A DNA stretch of 64,000 nucleotides from Ruegeria sp. R14_0 (GTDB lineage: Bacteria; Pseudomonadota; Alphaproteobacteria; Rhodobacterales; Rhodobacteraceae): positions 84,633 to 148,632 of the forward strand of contig NZ_JAGHRC010000010.1 of assembly GCF_017743975.1 (NCBI RefSeq), given 5' to 3'. Below the pieces are notes generated by a model that was given only the letters and a program-made list of their open reading frames with translations, made no database searches and was not told where the DNA came from. Position 1 is the stretch's first letter. Each line of letters opens with the position of its first letter. Positions 1 through 8,300 of this stretch are shown in pieces. A program made the translations under genes and the position numbers.

Positions 1-357
1 GGCCTCCTCAACAGGCGCCTCGGCCTGCGCCGCTTTAATTAACTCGCGCAGTTCGGCCAGCTCAGCCTCCAGAATGGCAACGCGTGGGTCAGGCTCTTGC
101 TCGACCTGGGGCGTTGGTTCCGTTGGCACGGTTCCAAATAGGCTGCCCCCTTGATTGCGCGGATCCGGCGTCTCGTTGACTTCGGGAATGATGCTGCCGC
201 CTCGGCCGGTGTCATCCCCGCCGCCATTGATCCAGAGGAACAGGCCAACAAAGGCAACCAATGCACCGATGCCGAGGATCATGGGCAGGTTCAGACCGCT
301 TTTTTCTTCCTCAGAGCCTTCGATGCGGTTTTCAAGCAGTTTGTTTTTCTCGGACAT
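1..357 (-). CDS. virB10: VirB10, type IV secretion core-complex protein (5' part only)
   Basis: The first 119 codons of a VirB10/TrbI protein, running off the left edge of the window. A short charged cytoplasmic N-terminus is followed by one membrane segment at about residues 25-44 (LPMILGIGALVAFVGLFLWI) and then a Pro/Glu-rich periplasmic linker, the usual N-terminal plan of VirB10. The C-terminal beta-barrel and antenna lie outside. VirB10 spans both membranes and passes inner-membrane ATPase energy to the outer-membrane pore. The start ATG overlaps the virB9 stop (ATGA), so the two are probably translationally coupled. It is the last gene of the operon visible here. Confidence 0.85.
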   Translation of the reverse strand, partial: MSEKNKLLENRIEGSEEEKSGLNLPMILGIGALVAFVGLFLWINGGGDDTGRGGSIIPEVNETPDPRNQGGSLFGTVPTEPTPQVEQEPDPRVAILEAELAELRELIKAAQAEAPVEEA

Positions 358-1184
358 CAGCGGTTCTCCCCACCTTGACGTGAATTGCGCTGTGACGTTG
401 ACGACGAAACCCTGCGGGGCTTTTTCGGGTCGCGGTTCTGGTCGACTTCATAGAGAGGGATGTTGAACACGCAGACCACATATGGCCCGTCGCGCAGGAT
501 CAGGCGCGGATAAACACCGGTCACAACAATAGTGCCATCTGCCAGATCCGTTGAGTTGACCAGACGTTCGCGCCCTTTGGCGTCCATGGCAAAGACGGCA
601 GGCCGCACGCTTTGCTGTTTCAGGCGCAGATAGGTCTTGCGCCCATCATCAAAGGCCACTTCCGGCCGCAACAACCTGTCACCGCTTGCACTGTATTGCA
701 GATTGGCAGGCCGTCCGGTGGTGTTGAATGCAGTCTGGATATTGCCAGCCTGCCGGGGCTTGTAACGCTTTTTCTGATCCGGATAGCTGAACCGATAAAG
801 AAACCCGACATTGTCCGGTGGCCCGGCTTCATGCGCCTGAAGGAGAAACACATAGCTGCGCAGGTTGGTTTGCAGAATGAGGTTGCTCGCCTGCGTGGTG
901 GCATGTTTGGCCTTCAGGACAAAGCCGTTGCCAGCGGTCAGAGGGATAAAGTCCCAGGTCTTCGGATCGCCCCGAACTTCATCGACCATCTGTTCACCGT
1001 CCTGGAGGTGAATGCTGAGAGCATAACCCCGCGACACATCGATCTTGTATACCTCGTCAGGGTGATACACGAGGGTGCGTACGCGCGCGTCCGTGCGGGT
1101 ACCCCGTCCTTTTTGTTCAGCTGAGACAGAGGCCGCGCCAAGCGACATCATCACTGCCACAGTGCAAATCAAACGCAGCATCAT
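357..1184 (-). CDS. virB9: VirB9, outer-membrane core-complex protein
   Basis: 275 aa, normal for VirB9/TrbG/CagX. A Sec signal peptide ends near residue 22 (ASVSA). The mature protein is mainly beta-type, with the tyrosine-rich stretches around FLYRFSYP and the C-terminal YVVCVFNIPLYEV typical of the family. VirB9 forms the outer-membrane ring with VirB7 and VirB10. It overlaps virB8 by 4 nt at its start and virB10 at its stop, consistent with a tightly coupled operon. Confidence 0.9.
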   Translation of the reverse strand: MMLRLICTVAVMMSLGAASVSAEQKGRGTRTDARVRTLVYHPDEVYKIDVSRGYALSIHLQDGEQMVDEVRGDPKTWDFIPLTAGNGFVLKAKHATTQASNLILQTNLRSYVFLLQAHEAGPPDNVGFLYRFSYPDQKKRYKPRQAGNIQTAFNTTGRPANLQYSASGDRLLRPEVAFDDGRKTYLRLKQQSVRPAVFAMDAKGRERLVNSTDLADGTIVVTGVYPRLILRDGPYVVCVFNIPLYEVDQNRDPKKPRRVSSSTSQRNSRQGGENR

Positions 1185-1918
1185 CGCGCCTCCTCATCCA
1201 GTCGGTAATTGGTGACGCAGAAGCCGGTCGGGTTTTCCCAGCGTTCTTCCAGCGTCATGTTTCCGGTGCGGTCGAACTCGTACCCCATGGACACAACGAA
1301 ATTGCGCTCCGAGACGGGTGCGCCTTGCTGCGCCCGTGCGCTTTTCGTCATGCGCAGCGTGGCCGAGTTTCCATTGTTCAGTGTGACCGATCGAATGCGG
1401 ACATCCACACGCCCATAGCTGCCGTAGATGTTCATTGGGCTGTTAGGGTTTTCTTCGTTGTAGAGCGCCGCCAGATCCTCAGCCGCGCCGCCGCATGTCT
1501 GGCCATAGACCAGGTTCAGGCGGTCGCGCTGATCGTGCGCGTCATAGGTTTCCCGGTCGCGGGCGTACTGGAACAACAGCGCTTGGGTGACATACTCGTC
1601 ATCATCCAATGTGAGGTTGCCCAGGCGCGATTCCACATTGACCAGGCCGGTATGTTTGTCGACGGTCATTGTGATGGGCACAACCTGTTTGAGCGGAGCC
1701 AGACCCATGACGGCCGCAACGCCCATAACCCCGATCAGAGTACCGATCCCTCCGACGATATAGGCATTTCGTGCCCTGCGCCGCATGGACAGATACAGTT
1801 CATCTTCCCAGCGATCATGACCGTCATGAATGGTGGTTGTATCGGGCAGGGGAGCGCCCTGATATTGCCCGTCAGGATTGAGCGGATCGGGCCTTAAATC
1901 TGCTGCTGCATGTTGCAT
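1181..1918 (-). CDS. virB8: VirB8, inner-membrane assembly factor
   Basis: 245 aa. It has a cytoplasmic N-terminus of about 50 residues, a single membrane helix (about 52-75, rich in Gly/Val/Ala) and a periplasmic NTF2-like domain with the family's RDRETYD-type region and a closing ENPTGF motif. VirB8 nucleates T4SS assembly and contacts VirB9 and VirB10. An AGGAGT ribosome binding site precedes the ATG. Its stop overlaps the virB9 start. Confidence 0.9.
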   Translation of the reverse strand: MQHAAADLRPDPLNPDGQYQGAPLPDTTTIHDGHDRWEDELYLSMRRRARNAYIVGGIGTLIGVMGVAAVMGLAPLKQVVPITMTVDKHTGLVNVESRLGNLTLDDDEYVTQALLFQYARDRETYDAHDQRDRLNLVYGQTCGGAAEDLAALYNEENPNSPMNIYGSYGRVDVRIRSVTLNNGNSATLRMTKSARAQQGAPVSERNFVVSMGYEFDRTGNMTLEERWENPTGFCVTNYRLDEEAR

Positions 1919-1978
1919 CTGGTGACTCCTCGTCTGTTGCGGGGCCAGCCCGCCAGCGGTTTTTTGGAAAATTTTAGA

Positions 1979-3058
1979 TCAGCTTCTGCGCCGTCGTGCG
2001 TCTTCTGCCATGCGTTCGGCTCCGCGCCTTACGGAGTCGCGAATGCGCTGATTATTGGCTTCTGTTGTGGATGGCCTGTCGGCCTCATTCGCCGCACTTG
2101 CGCGTTGGTTGGAGACATCGCCCAGGTTGTTGCCACCGGACTGGCCACCTGTGAGCCTACCGCCCAAGAGCTTTGCTCCGGTCAGACCAGCGCCCTTGAC
2201 CTGCGATTCACCAAGGCTCAATGCTGCGCCGCCAATCCGCTGCGCAATCATCGGACAGATCAGCAGCAACCCGGCTGTGATCCCGCTGATGCCTGCGAGC
2301 TTGAACATTTCCAACGGAATGTCAGCGCCAGATTGAACACCTGCTGTCACCGCGTCCGATACATTTTCGGTTGCTGCCAGTGCTATGCCCATGACGCCAA
2401 AGAGTAGGACCTGAAACAGAACCAGCATGGTCACGCCGCGCACCCACCCGTTGAATATTTCCGCTGAACTACGAAGGTATGCCCAGACGGCGAGCACCGG
2501 GAAGATCGCCAGAAGTATTGCCAGCAGAACCTTGGATGCTACGAGCAGGGCGAGAGCGATCACGATCATCGCGAGGATTGCAGCAGCCGCCAACAATGCA
2601 AACAGCAGCACGCCAAGGGCATCTCCCGCGATATAATCCGTCACACCGTAAGACCCCATGGCGGTTACAATGTTATTGAACGAAACCTCCGCCACATTGG
2701 CAAAGGCGGAGGCGATACTGCCAGCGTCTCCATCCCCCCCAAACTCGCTGATGATTGTGTTGCCGACATTGACGGGAAATTGCGTGATGAAAGGATAAAT
2801 GTATTGGGTCCAGAGCGCGCCGCCGGACACCGCCAAATAGAACAGTGAAAATCGGAAAACGAAGGTGATAAAGCCGTCAAGCGAGAAGCTGCCCCGGTAA
2901 GCCGCCGTGACCGCCCAGACCGCCAATGCAGCCCCGGCGAGCAATGTCAGGAATTGGGCGCTGGGGGTCGCAAGCGCCTGAAACACCTGCTGCGACCCAC
3001 CGTTGATAATGTTGTCAAAACTCTGATCGGTGCCAACAAGGAAATCTCTGATGCTCAT
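1979..3058 (-). CDS. virB6: VirB6/TrbL, polytopic inner-membrane channel protein
   Basis: 359 aa with about six to seven hydrophobic segments between residues 25 and 285 and a polar, Arg-rich C-terminal tail. This is the VirB6/TrbL profile. The central part has the family's conserved region with long Ala/Leu/Ile helices followed by WAYLRSSAEIFNGWVRG. VirB6 is thought to form part of the inner-membrane substrate channel. The start ATG overlaps the stop of the upstream 128-aa gene (ATGA). A 60-bp gap separates it from virB8. Confidence 0.88.
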   Translation of the reverse strand: MSIRDFLVGTDQSFDNIINGGSQQVFQALATPSAQFLTLLAGAALAVWAVTAAYRGSFSLDGFITFVFRFSLFYLAVSGGALWTQYIYPFITQFPVNVGNTIISEFGGDGDAGSIASAFANVAEVSFNNIVTAMGSYGVTDYIAGDALGVLLFALLAAAAILAMIVIALALLVASKVLLAILLAIFPVLAVWAYLRSSAEIFNGWVRGVTMLVLFQVLLFGVMGIALAATENVSDAVTAGVQSGADIPLEMFKLAGISGITAGLLLICPMIAQRIGGAALSLGESQVKGAGLTGAKLLGGRLTGGQSGGNNLGDVSNQRASAANEADRPSTTEANNQRIRDSVRRGAERMAEDARRRRS

Positions 3059-3441
3059 GATCCATCATTCCTTTTTCTGTATTTCAGGATGCAATCGTTC
3101 ATGGATTTCTGAGAGGCCCTTTGCGCGTCAGATGCGAGCCCGAACTCGTCAGAAATTTCCTCAACAGTCATGCCCATCAGGTCTTCGTCAATTTCGACCT
3201 CTTCCGTGATACGCACATCTGGTTTCGGCATGGGTTCGTTTGCAGCAAATGCGGCTTCGCATTTATCAGCGAAAGCGAACCTCACTTCAGCCGCTTTGCG
3301 CGCGATAGATACATTCCATGCTTTGCTTAGGCGTGATTGTTCGCGCTTTTCGTCTGCCGTCAAAGCCAGGGACGGTTGTCCCGCCGCCAAAGTAGTGGCG
3401 ATGGTAGCTGCGATGAGGAGGGTGGAGGTGGGGAAGCGCAT
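3055..3441 (-). CDS. Small secreted protein in the T4SS operon, unknown function
   Basis: 128 aa. A Sec signal peptide ends near residue 27 (SLALTADE). The mature part is small and acidic, with two cysteines (DKCEAAF and NDCILKY) that could form a disulfide. No lipobox is present. The gene sits between virB5 and virB6, the place where entry-exclusion (eex) genes sit in several VirB-type operons, and is coupled to both neighbours (TGATG upstream, ATGA downstream). I do not recognise the family; a role as exclusion factor or T4SS accessory protein is inference from position only. Confidence 0.75.
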   Translation of the reverse strand: MRFPTSTLLIAATIATTLAAGQPSLALTADEKREQSRLSKAWNVSIARKAAEVRFAFADKCEAAFAANEPMPKPDVRITEEVEIDEDLMGMTVEEISDEFGLASDAQRASQKSMNDCILKYRKRNDGS

Positions 3442-4199
3442 CAGTTTGATCCTTCAGGTCTGTACGCCTGACGCGCGACGATATCCGAACCGCGCAGACG
3501 CTGGTTAACGATTGCGGCGTCCAGCTGACCTTGAGCAGAGAGGGTCTGCAACAAAGTGGCGAGCATCATGCCGTTCTCAACCGCTATGCGTGTGTTCAGA
3601 TCAATGCTAGCTTTCAGATCTTCGGTCGCGGAAATCTGCTCACGGTAGCCGTCATAGCGCTCCATCGCTTCGCCGGCCCCGGCAAAGCCTTCCTCGGCAA
3701 TTGCGAGCCCTGCCATGCTCGAACCGGAGAGCAGATCATGTGACCTTGTGGCTGGATCTTCCGCCGAACGCCCCAGCGCCTGCAGCCCGCTCAACGGCTG
3801 GAAATCGACCTTCAGTGCTTCCATGTGGTTGCTCAGGCGGTTGTTTACCGAATTGCCGGTCATGGAGAGTGTTGATAGGGACGAGGACAGCTTGCGTGGC
3901 GTGATATCTCCATTAAACAGATTTCCGATGGTGTCGCGGGCACCAGTGATCGCGTTGTGGGTTGCCCGCGCCTGGCGCAACTGTTCCTGGAGTTCATTCA
4001 GCTGTAACTGGGCATTGTCGAGCATCTGCGTGTTCAGACCAACCATTTCGCCGCTCGAATTGAGCAGCGCGATCAGTTCGGCATGTTCCGTGACGCTATA
4101 GGTTGGCACACCCTGAGCGTGGGCGTTGTCGGCTGTCCCGACAAATCCGGCCAGTGCAAGGGCAACAACTGCAGCGGTGTTTTGGAGAATGGTCTTCAT
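3441..4199 (-). CDS. virB5: VirB5, T4SS pilus-tip protein
   Basis: 252 aa. A signal peptide is cut near AHAQG (residues 27-31). The mature protein is almost entirely helical, with heptad-like stretches (DNAQLQLNELQEQLRQA) and a Gly/Asn-rich centre, as in VirB5/TraC adhesins at the pilus tip. It lies between the VirB7-like lipoprotein and the 128-aa secreted protein, with a 1-nt TGATG overlap to the latter. Confidence 0.85.
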   Translation of the reverse strand: MKTILQNTAAVVALALAGFVGTADNAHAQGVPTYSVTEHAELIALLNSSGEMVGLNTQMLDNAQLQLNELQEQLRQARATHNAITGARDTIGNLFNGDITPRKLSSSLSTLSMTGNSVNNRLSNHMEALKVDFQPLSGLQALGRSAEDPATRSHDLLSGSSMAGLAIAEEGFAGAGEAMERYDGYREQISATEDLKASIDLNTRIAVENGMMLATLLQTLSAQGQLDAAIVNQRLRGSDIVARQAYRPEGSN

Positions 4200-4223
4200 T
4201 GTCTCGTCCTTTCAGAGGAGGGG

Positions 4224-4403
4224 TCAGATTTTGCCGATGCTGAGCGGCGGTGTGGTGGCAAGGCCAGTCTGAGGGACCGGTTCTGCGTCTGCGATATTGC
4301 AATTGGCCTTCAGCTCGCGGGGCGGATCGAGAGCATCACCGGTAATGGTGCAGGCTCCGAGAAGCGGCAGGCTAAAGGCAACGAAAACAAGTTTGCGGAT
4401 CAT
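4224..4403 (-). CDS. Small VirB7-like lipoprotein
   Basis: 59 aa: a positively charged start (MIRKL), a hydrophobic stretch and a lipobox LLGAC that places the lipidated Cys at residue 18, then a short Pro-rich mature peptide with one further Cys (KANCNIAD). Size and lipobox match VirB7, the lipoprotein that anchors the outer-membrane ring by a disulfide to VirB9. The position between virB4 and virB5 differs from the classical virB6-virB7-virB8 order, so an exclusion lipoprotein of the TrbK/Eex kind is the main alternative. A GGAG box precedes the ATG. Confidence 0.7.
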   Translation of the reverse strand: MIRKLVFVAFSLPLLGACTITGDALDPPRELKANCNIADAEPVPQTGLATTPPLSIGKI

Positions 4404-4415
4404 TGGGGGGTCTCC

Positions 4416-6842
4416 TCAAGGGGCTTTGGGGGTCATGAAGGCATCGCGCCAGCCGTCTTCGCCGTACTCGGCACGCAGCTGGTCCATCTCGGCAACGCTG
4501 TCCCCTGTGGCGGACAAGACCCGGTAGAATTGCTCGGGAAGCTCAAGGCGCGTCGAGACCACGGCTGACCCGTCTCCGTCATTGATCAGCACCAGACGGG
4601 ATTTTGGTGGCATGGATGAAACAGCGCTGAACTCGGCCTCAGTAAGCCGGAACGCGTCAACATAGGTTTTGCGATCCGCTTTGGGGTTGGCAAAGAAGAC
4701 GCGGTTTTCCGTCGACTGGATCAGCGTGTCCGAAATAGAGGATTTGGCTGCGTCTGATGTCTCCTGCGTCATGAACACCAGAATGCCATCGAGTTTACGG
4801 ATGGTTTTGATCCAGTCCTGAATGCGCGGCCCAAACCGGGGATCGTCAAACAATGCCCAGGCTTCATCCACCATGATGATCAGCGGCTTGCCTTCGGCCA
4901 GTTTGCGCTCGATCCGGTAAAACAGGTAATCCAACAGGGGCAGGCGGATATCCGACGCTTTCAGCAGTGCCGTCATGTCAAAGGCGGTGACGGCTTGATC
5001 CAGGCTGAAACTGTCCTCTGCATTATCAAACAGCCAAGCGCGACTGCCGGTCCCATACCACTTGCTGAGCGCATCGAGCAGCTGGACAGGCGCGTCCGCA
5101 TCATCCACAGACCGCAACGTGTCGGCAAAATCAGAGAAAGTGCGCAGGGTGGGATCACTCGATGCAAGGCGGCGCAGACCAATAGCGATCCGCCGTTCCT
5201 GTTCCGGGGTGAGTTTGTCCGCGCCGGTCAGGCGTTGAATGAAGCCCTCCAGCCATTCGATCCCAACCTCATCGGTAGCAACCGCAAACGGGTTAAAGCC
5301 GAGGTTCATGCCGGATTTCAACTCAAGGTATGTGCCGCCAATCGCCCGGATGAAAGTTTCTGATCCTCGATCTTTGTCAAAGGCAATGAGGTGCGGGTGT
5401 TCGGGCAGGCGGTAACAGCTGGACATCAGGAAGTTCGCCAACAGGGTTTTGCCTTCACCCGTCGCCCCAAAGATGGCTGTGGTTCCTGGTCCCTTGGATT
5501 TGTCAGAGCCTTCGCGGTGGAAAGAGAACCAATAAGGCGTACCGCCCAGCGTTCGGAACGCGGCCACAGGGCCACCCCAGCGCAACTTTTCCCGCGATCC
5601 CGTCGGCCAGGAATGCAAGTTGGCGAAATCGGCAAAGTTCTTGTCGGACACAAAGCGCTTTTTGCTGCGGGTCTGATAGGCGAAGTTACCGGGCAGCTGC
5701 GCCCACCAGGCCGCCTCTAACCCGATATCCTCGCGCCGCGTGCGCAAATCCGCGCCCGTCAGGCAGGAGTTCACACGCGTCGCCGCATCTTCCATCTCGT
5801 CGCGCGTGTCACCCAGAACAGAAACTGTGAAGTGATGCCGCCCGATGGACATGGCACGGGAGGCAACCGCGTCTCGCGCCTCATTCAGATCTTTCTGCAG
5901 CGACTCCGCCTCATCGCCTGCATCAGCCATGCCGCGTTTGGCATCACGGATTTTGGTGCCGCCCGACACGCGGTCCATCGGCGAATAGCATTGCGTTGCA
6001 ATGAACTCGCAGCGCTCGCCCAGAAGCTCATCGAACATGTAGTATTTCGAGCGCTCGGGATAAGCATTGACCGCAAAGACAGCCGCAAAACGATCTTTGT
6101 CCCCACCCGGCGACAGGTTGTGAACATGGTCTTTGCGGAAGGTGATGCGCCCATTCGGAACGGCATCGGCCAAATGGGTCCAGACGGGTGGGGCCTTTTG
6201 CCAAATCCCGCTTTGCAGCATCGAGAGAAATGACAGCGTGCGGCTGCGATCTGCCTCTGTTCCGGTGAGCCTGCGCGCGCCAAACACCGACAGATCCCGC
6301 ATGGCCTGTTCTGTTGCCATGTGCAGAGCCTTGCGGTTCTTGGTGCGAGCAGCCGTGGTAGCCGGGTCTGATGCTGCCGCGCGGAAAGACCGCAGCCCGG
6401 CATCCAACAGCCGCTTGCCGCTGGAGTAAGGACGGCGAACGATCGTCAGGAAATGGCGCAGCTGATAAGTTTCGTCCTCGTCCAGTTGGGCGCGATAGTG
6501 ATGATCCAGGTCTTCGGAAAAGCCGGGGCCGTTTACAGGGGGTAGCGTGTCGGACAGCTTCACTTTGGTGCGGATGATATGGCTATAGAACGCTGTCCGA
6601 TTGTCTTCAAAGCTGGAGGCCAACCGGGCCAATGTGTCATTGGCGGCTTTGATCGCGGCCCGGTCAGCGGTTTCGTGGATGAACCCCTTCAGTTCCAACA
6701 CCGCCACCAGATCACCGTTGCGGGTGGTGAATGTCCCGTCCTGCAGGAAACGCACAAACGGGATATGTGTGGTGGCGGGCACCTCACGCGCGGCGCGGCG
6801 CGCAGATGGCATGGCCTTTCGTATCTCGGGGTGCATGTTCAT
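4416..6842 (-). CDS. virB4: VirB4, conjugation ATPase
   Basis: 808 aa, normal for VirB4/CagE. It carries an N-terminal CagE_TrbE_VirB domain and a C-terminal RecA-like ATPase. Walker A is GATGEGKT (residues 459-466) and Walker B is LIIMVDEAW (VDE at about 658-660). The conserved RIQDWIKTIRK helix and a glutamine-containing sensor (MTQETSDA) follow. VirB4 powers pilus biogenesis and substrate transfer at the inner membrane. It starts 1 nt after the virB3 stop and ends 12 nt before the lipoprotein start. No frameshift was seen. Confidence 0.95.
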   Translation of the reverse strand: MNMHPEIRKAMPSARRAAREVPATTHIPFVRFLQDGTFTTRNGDLVAVLELKGFIHETADRAAIKAANDTLARLASSFEDNRTAFYSHIIRTKVKLSDTLPPVNGPGFSEDLDHHYRAQLDEDETYQLRHFLTIVRRPYSSGKRLLDAGLRSFRAAASDPATTAARTKNRKALHMATEQAMRDLSVFGARRLTGTEADRSRTLSFLSMLQSGIWQKAPPVWTHLADAVPNGRITFRKDHVHNLSPGGDKDRFAAVFAVNAYPERSKYYMFDELLGERCEFIATQCYSPMDRVSGGTKIRDAKRGMADAGDEAESLQKDLNEARDAVASRAMSIGRHHFTVSVLGDTRDEMEDAATRVNSCLTGADLRTRREDIGLEAAWWAQLPGNFAYQTRSKKRFVSDKNFADFANLHSWPTGSREKLRWGGPVAAFRTLGGTPYWFSFHREGSDKSKGPGTTAIFGATGEGKTLLANFLMSSCYRLPEHPHLIAFDKDRGSETFIRAIGGTYLELKSGMNLGFNPFAVATDEVGIEWLEGFIQRLTGADKLTPEQERRIAIGLRRLASSDPTLRTFSDFADTLRSVDDADAPVQLLDALSKWYGTGSRAWLFDNAEDSFSLDQAVTAFDMTALLKASDIRLPLLDYLFYRIERKLAEGKPLIIMVDEAWALFDDPRFGPRIQDWIKTIRKLDGILVFMTQETSDAAKSSISDTLIQSTENRVFFANPKADRKTYVDAFRLTEAEFSAVSSMPPKSRLVLINDGDGSAVVSTRLELPEQFYRVLSATGDSVAEMDQLRAEYGEDGWRDAFMTPKAP

Positions 6843-6843
6843 G

Positions 6844-7134
6844 TCAGTCTCCGGCGTAAGAATTGCCGCCCCAGAAGGGCTTGTTTGGGGTGAACAGTTT
6901 GCAGTCGGCCATGGTCGCCACGTGATCCGGCAGGTACGGATCGACGCTCACAATCCAGCGGGCAGCGGCATAAGACGGGGCGATGGCGAACAATCCCCAG
7001 AAGCCCACAAAGCCCTGCGTCATGATGAACGTCATCAGGGGAATGCTGAGCGCCACAATGTGAAACGTCATCGGCATCCCGGCCTTCTCTGAAGGCCGGG
7101 TAATCGCCTGGAATATGCGGTTGTCATCGCTCAT
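6844..7134 (-). CDS. virB3: VirB3, inner-membrane T4SS protein
   Basis: 96 aa starting MSDDNRIFQAITRP. It has the VirB3/TrbD plan: a short N-terminus with the conserved RP motif, two adjacent hydrophobic helices (about residues 22-63), then a C-terminal tail. The reading frame is open further upstream, but this ATG overlaps the virB2 stop in an ATGA arrangement and gives the family length. VirB3 works with VirB4 in pilus assembly. Confidence 0.88.
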   Translation of the reverse strand: MSDDNRIFQAITRPSEKAGMPMTFHIVALSIPLMTFIMTQGFVGFWGLFAIAPSYAAARWIVSVDPYLPDHVATMADCKLFTPNKPFWGGNSYAGD

Positions 7135-7436
7135 CAGGTCGCAAAGCCCTGGATGGCTTCGGCAATGCCAAACGCACCGTAGAAGATGCCCAACACGACG
7201 AGGATCACAAAGAAATGGCCCCATGTGACCGGCACGCGCGGGCTGGCGGCCGAGATACCGGCCAGAGCAATGGCAGCGCCCCCGAGCAGAATACCATTGG
7301 CGCCGGTCACAAAGGTGCGGATCTGGGTCAGGATGGACACCGGCGCATCAAATAAGGACTGCGCCATGGCCGGGCTGCTGAACGCCACGAGGGCCAGCAC
7401 GGTCAGCAAAGCGACGTTTTGAGGGTTGCGTTTCAT
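7134..7436 (-). CDS. virB2: VirB2, major pilin
   Basis: 100 aa: a long signal peptide ending at PAMAQS (about residue 26), then two hydrophobic helices separated by a short polar loop, which is the processed pilin of VirB-type systems. The polar loop RVPVTW lies between the helices. It is the first structural pilus gene of the operon, about 225 bp downstream of virB1. Confidence 0.9.
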   Translation of the reverse strand: MKRNPQNVALLTVLALVAFSSPAMAQSLFDAPVSILTQIRTFVTGANGILLGGAAIALAGISAASPRVPVTWGHFFVILVVLGIFYGAFGIAEAIQGFAT

Positions 7437-7478
7437 ATAGATAGCCTCCTTGGGTTTAACGGCGGGGTTTTGTGGGGC

Positions 7479-7568
7479 TCACTGACCTGAGTTGAAAACA
7501 CGACGCAGAATGAGCAACGTGACGGGGTTGGTAAGGATCAAAAACAGACCCACAAAACGACCCACCAC
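7479..7568 (-). CDS. Possible tiny membrane peptide or remnant after virB1
   Basis: The region between virB1 and virB2 holds a 29-codon frame with a GTG start encoding a hydrophobic helix (GRFVGLFLILTNPVTLLILR). It lies in the same frame as virB1 and stays open right up to the virB1 TGA. The upstream in-frame codons (NDPISRQIATEGRGSAGALQ) also look protein-like, but no ATG is available. It may be a small T4SS membrane protein with an unusual start, or the tail of a once longer VirB1. Weakly supported. Confidence 0.3.
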   Translation of the reverse strand: MVGRFVGLFLILTNPVTLLILRRVFNSGQ

Positions 7569-7661
7569 GGGAGGCTGAAGCGCGCCAGCACTGCCTCTGC
7601 CTTCTGTCGCAATCTGCCTGGAAATCGGATCATTCGGCTTGGTCTCCCTGGATTGGGGTGT

Positions 7662-8300
7662 TCAGGCGTCGGGCGGAAGCCCGGCCCCTTCGAGAACGGT
7701 TGCGACGTAGTGGGTGGTTTCAGAGAAGGGCGGAACGCCCTCATAGCGTTCGACGGCTCCGGGCCCGGCGTTGTAGGCGGCGAGCGCCAGACGCCATGTG
7801 CCGAACTTCAGGAACATGGCCTTGAGATACCGCGCGCCGCCATCGAGGTTCTGCACCGGGTCATGCGGATCTACCCCAAGGGCGGCGGCAGTCGGCGGCA
7901 TCAGCTGGGCTAAGCCAAGCGCGCCTTTGGGGCTGACCGCGTTGGTATTCCAGCGGCTTTCCTGATGCACCAGCGCATGAAACAGCGGCACCGGAACACC
8001 GTGGCGTTTGGCGGCGCGCTCCGCTTCATCAGCCCATTCGCCCTTTGCGCGCGGGGTTGCATTCCTTGAGACGACCTGTTCATTGTTGCCGCCTTCCTCA
8101 TATCTGAGGCAAACCATTGCACCTGCCCGGAATGACGGTTCCAGGCAGGTGCGGGCGGGGGCGGTCACACACAGCAAGCGCCCACCACTCAGCAGCGGGC
8201 CATCACGGCCCGCACAAATTGCGGCCTCGTCATTCTGGGCGAATGCCGGGGCTGCTACTGTCGATAGAAAAGCAAGAGCAAAGAATGTGGCTTTAGCCAT
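7662..8300 (-). CDS. virB1: VirB1-type lytic transglycosylase
   Basis: 212 aa with a signal peptide ending at PAFAQ (about residue 22). The C-terminal half is an SLT/goose-lysozyme domain: the catalytic Glu is in HQESRW, followed by GALGLAQLMP, a DP..N..GG..YL motif and AYNAGPGAVERY. It opens the peptidoglycan for T4SS assembly. The chosen ATG (MAKATFF) has an AAGGAG site and gives a clean signal peptide; the frame is open further upstream. It overlaps the end of the DUF1173 gene by 8 nt. Confidence 0.9.
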   Translation of the reverse strand: MAKATFFALAFLSTVAAPAFAQNDEAAICAGRDGPLLSGGRLLCVTAPARTCLEPSFRAGAMVCLRYEEGGNNEQVVSRNATPRAKGEWADEAERAAKRHGVPVPLFHALVHQESRWNTNAVSPKGALGLAQLMPPTAAALGVDPHDPVQNLDGGARYLKAMFLKFGTWRLALAAYNAGPGAVERYEGVPPFSETTHYVATVLEGAGLPPDA

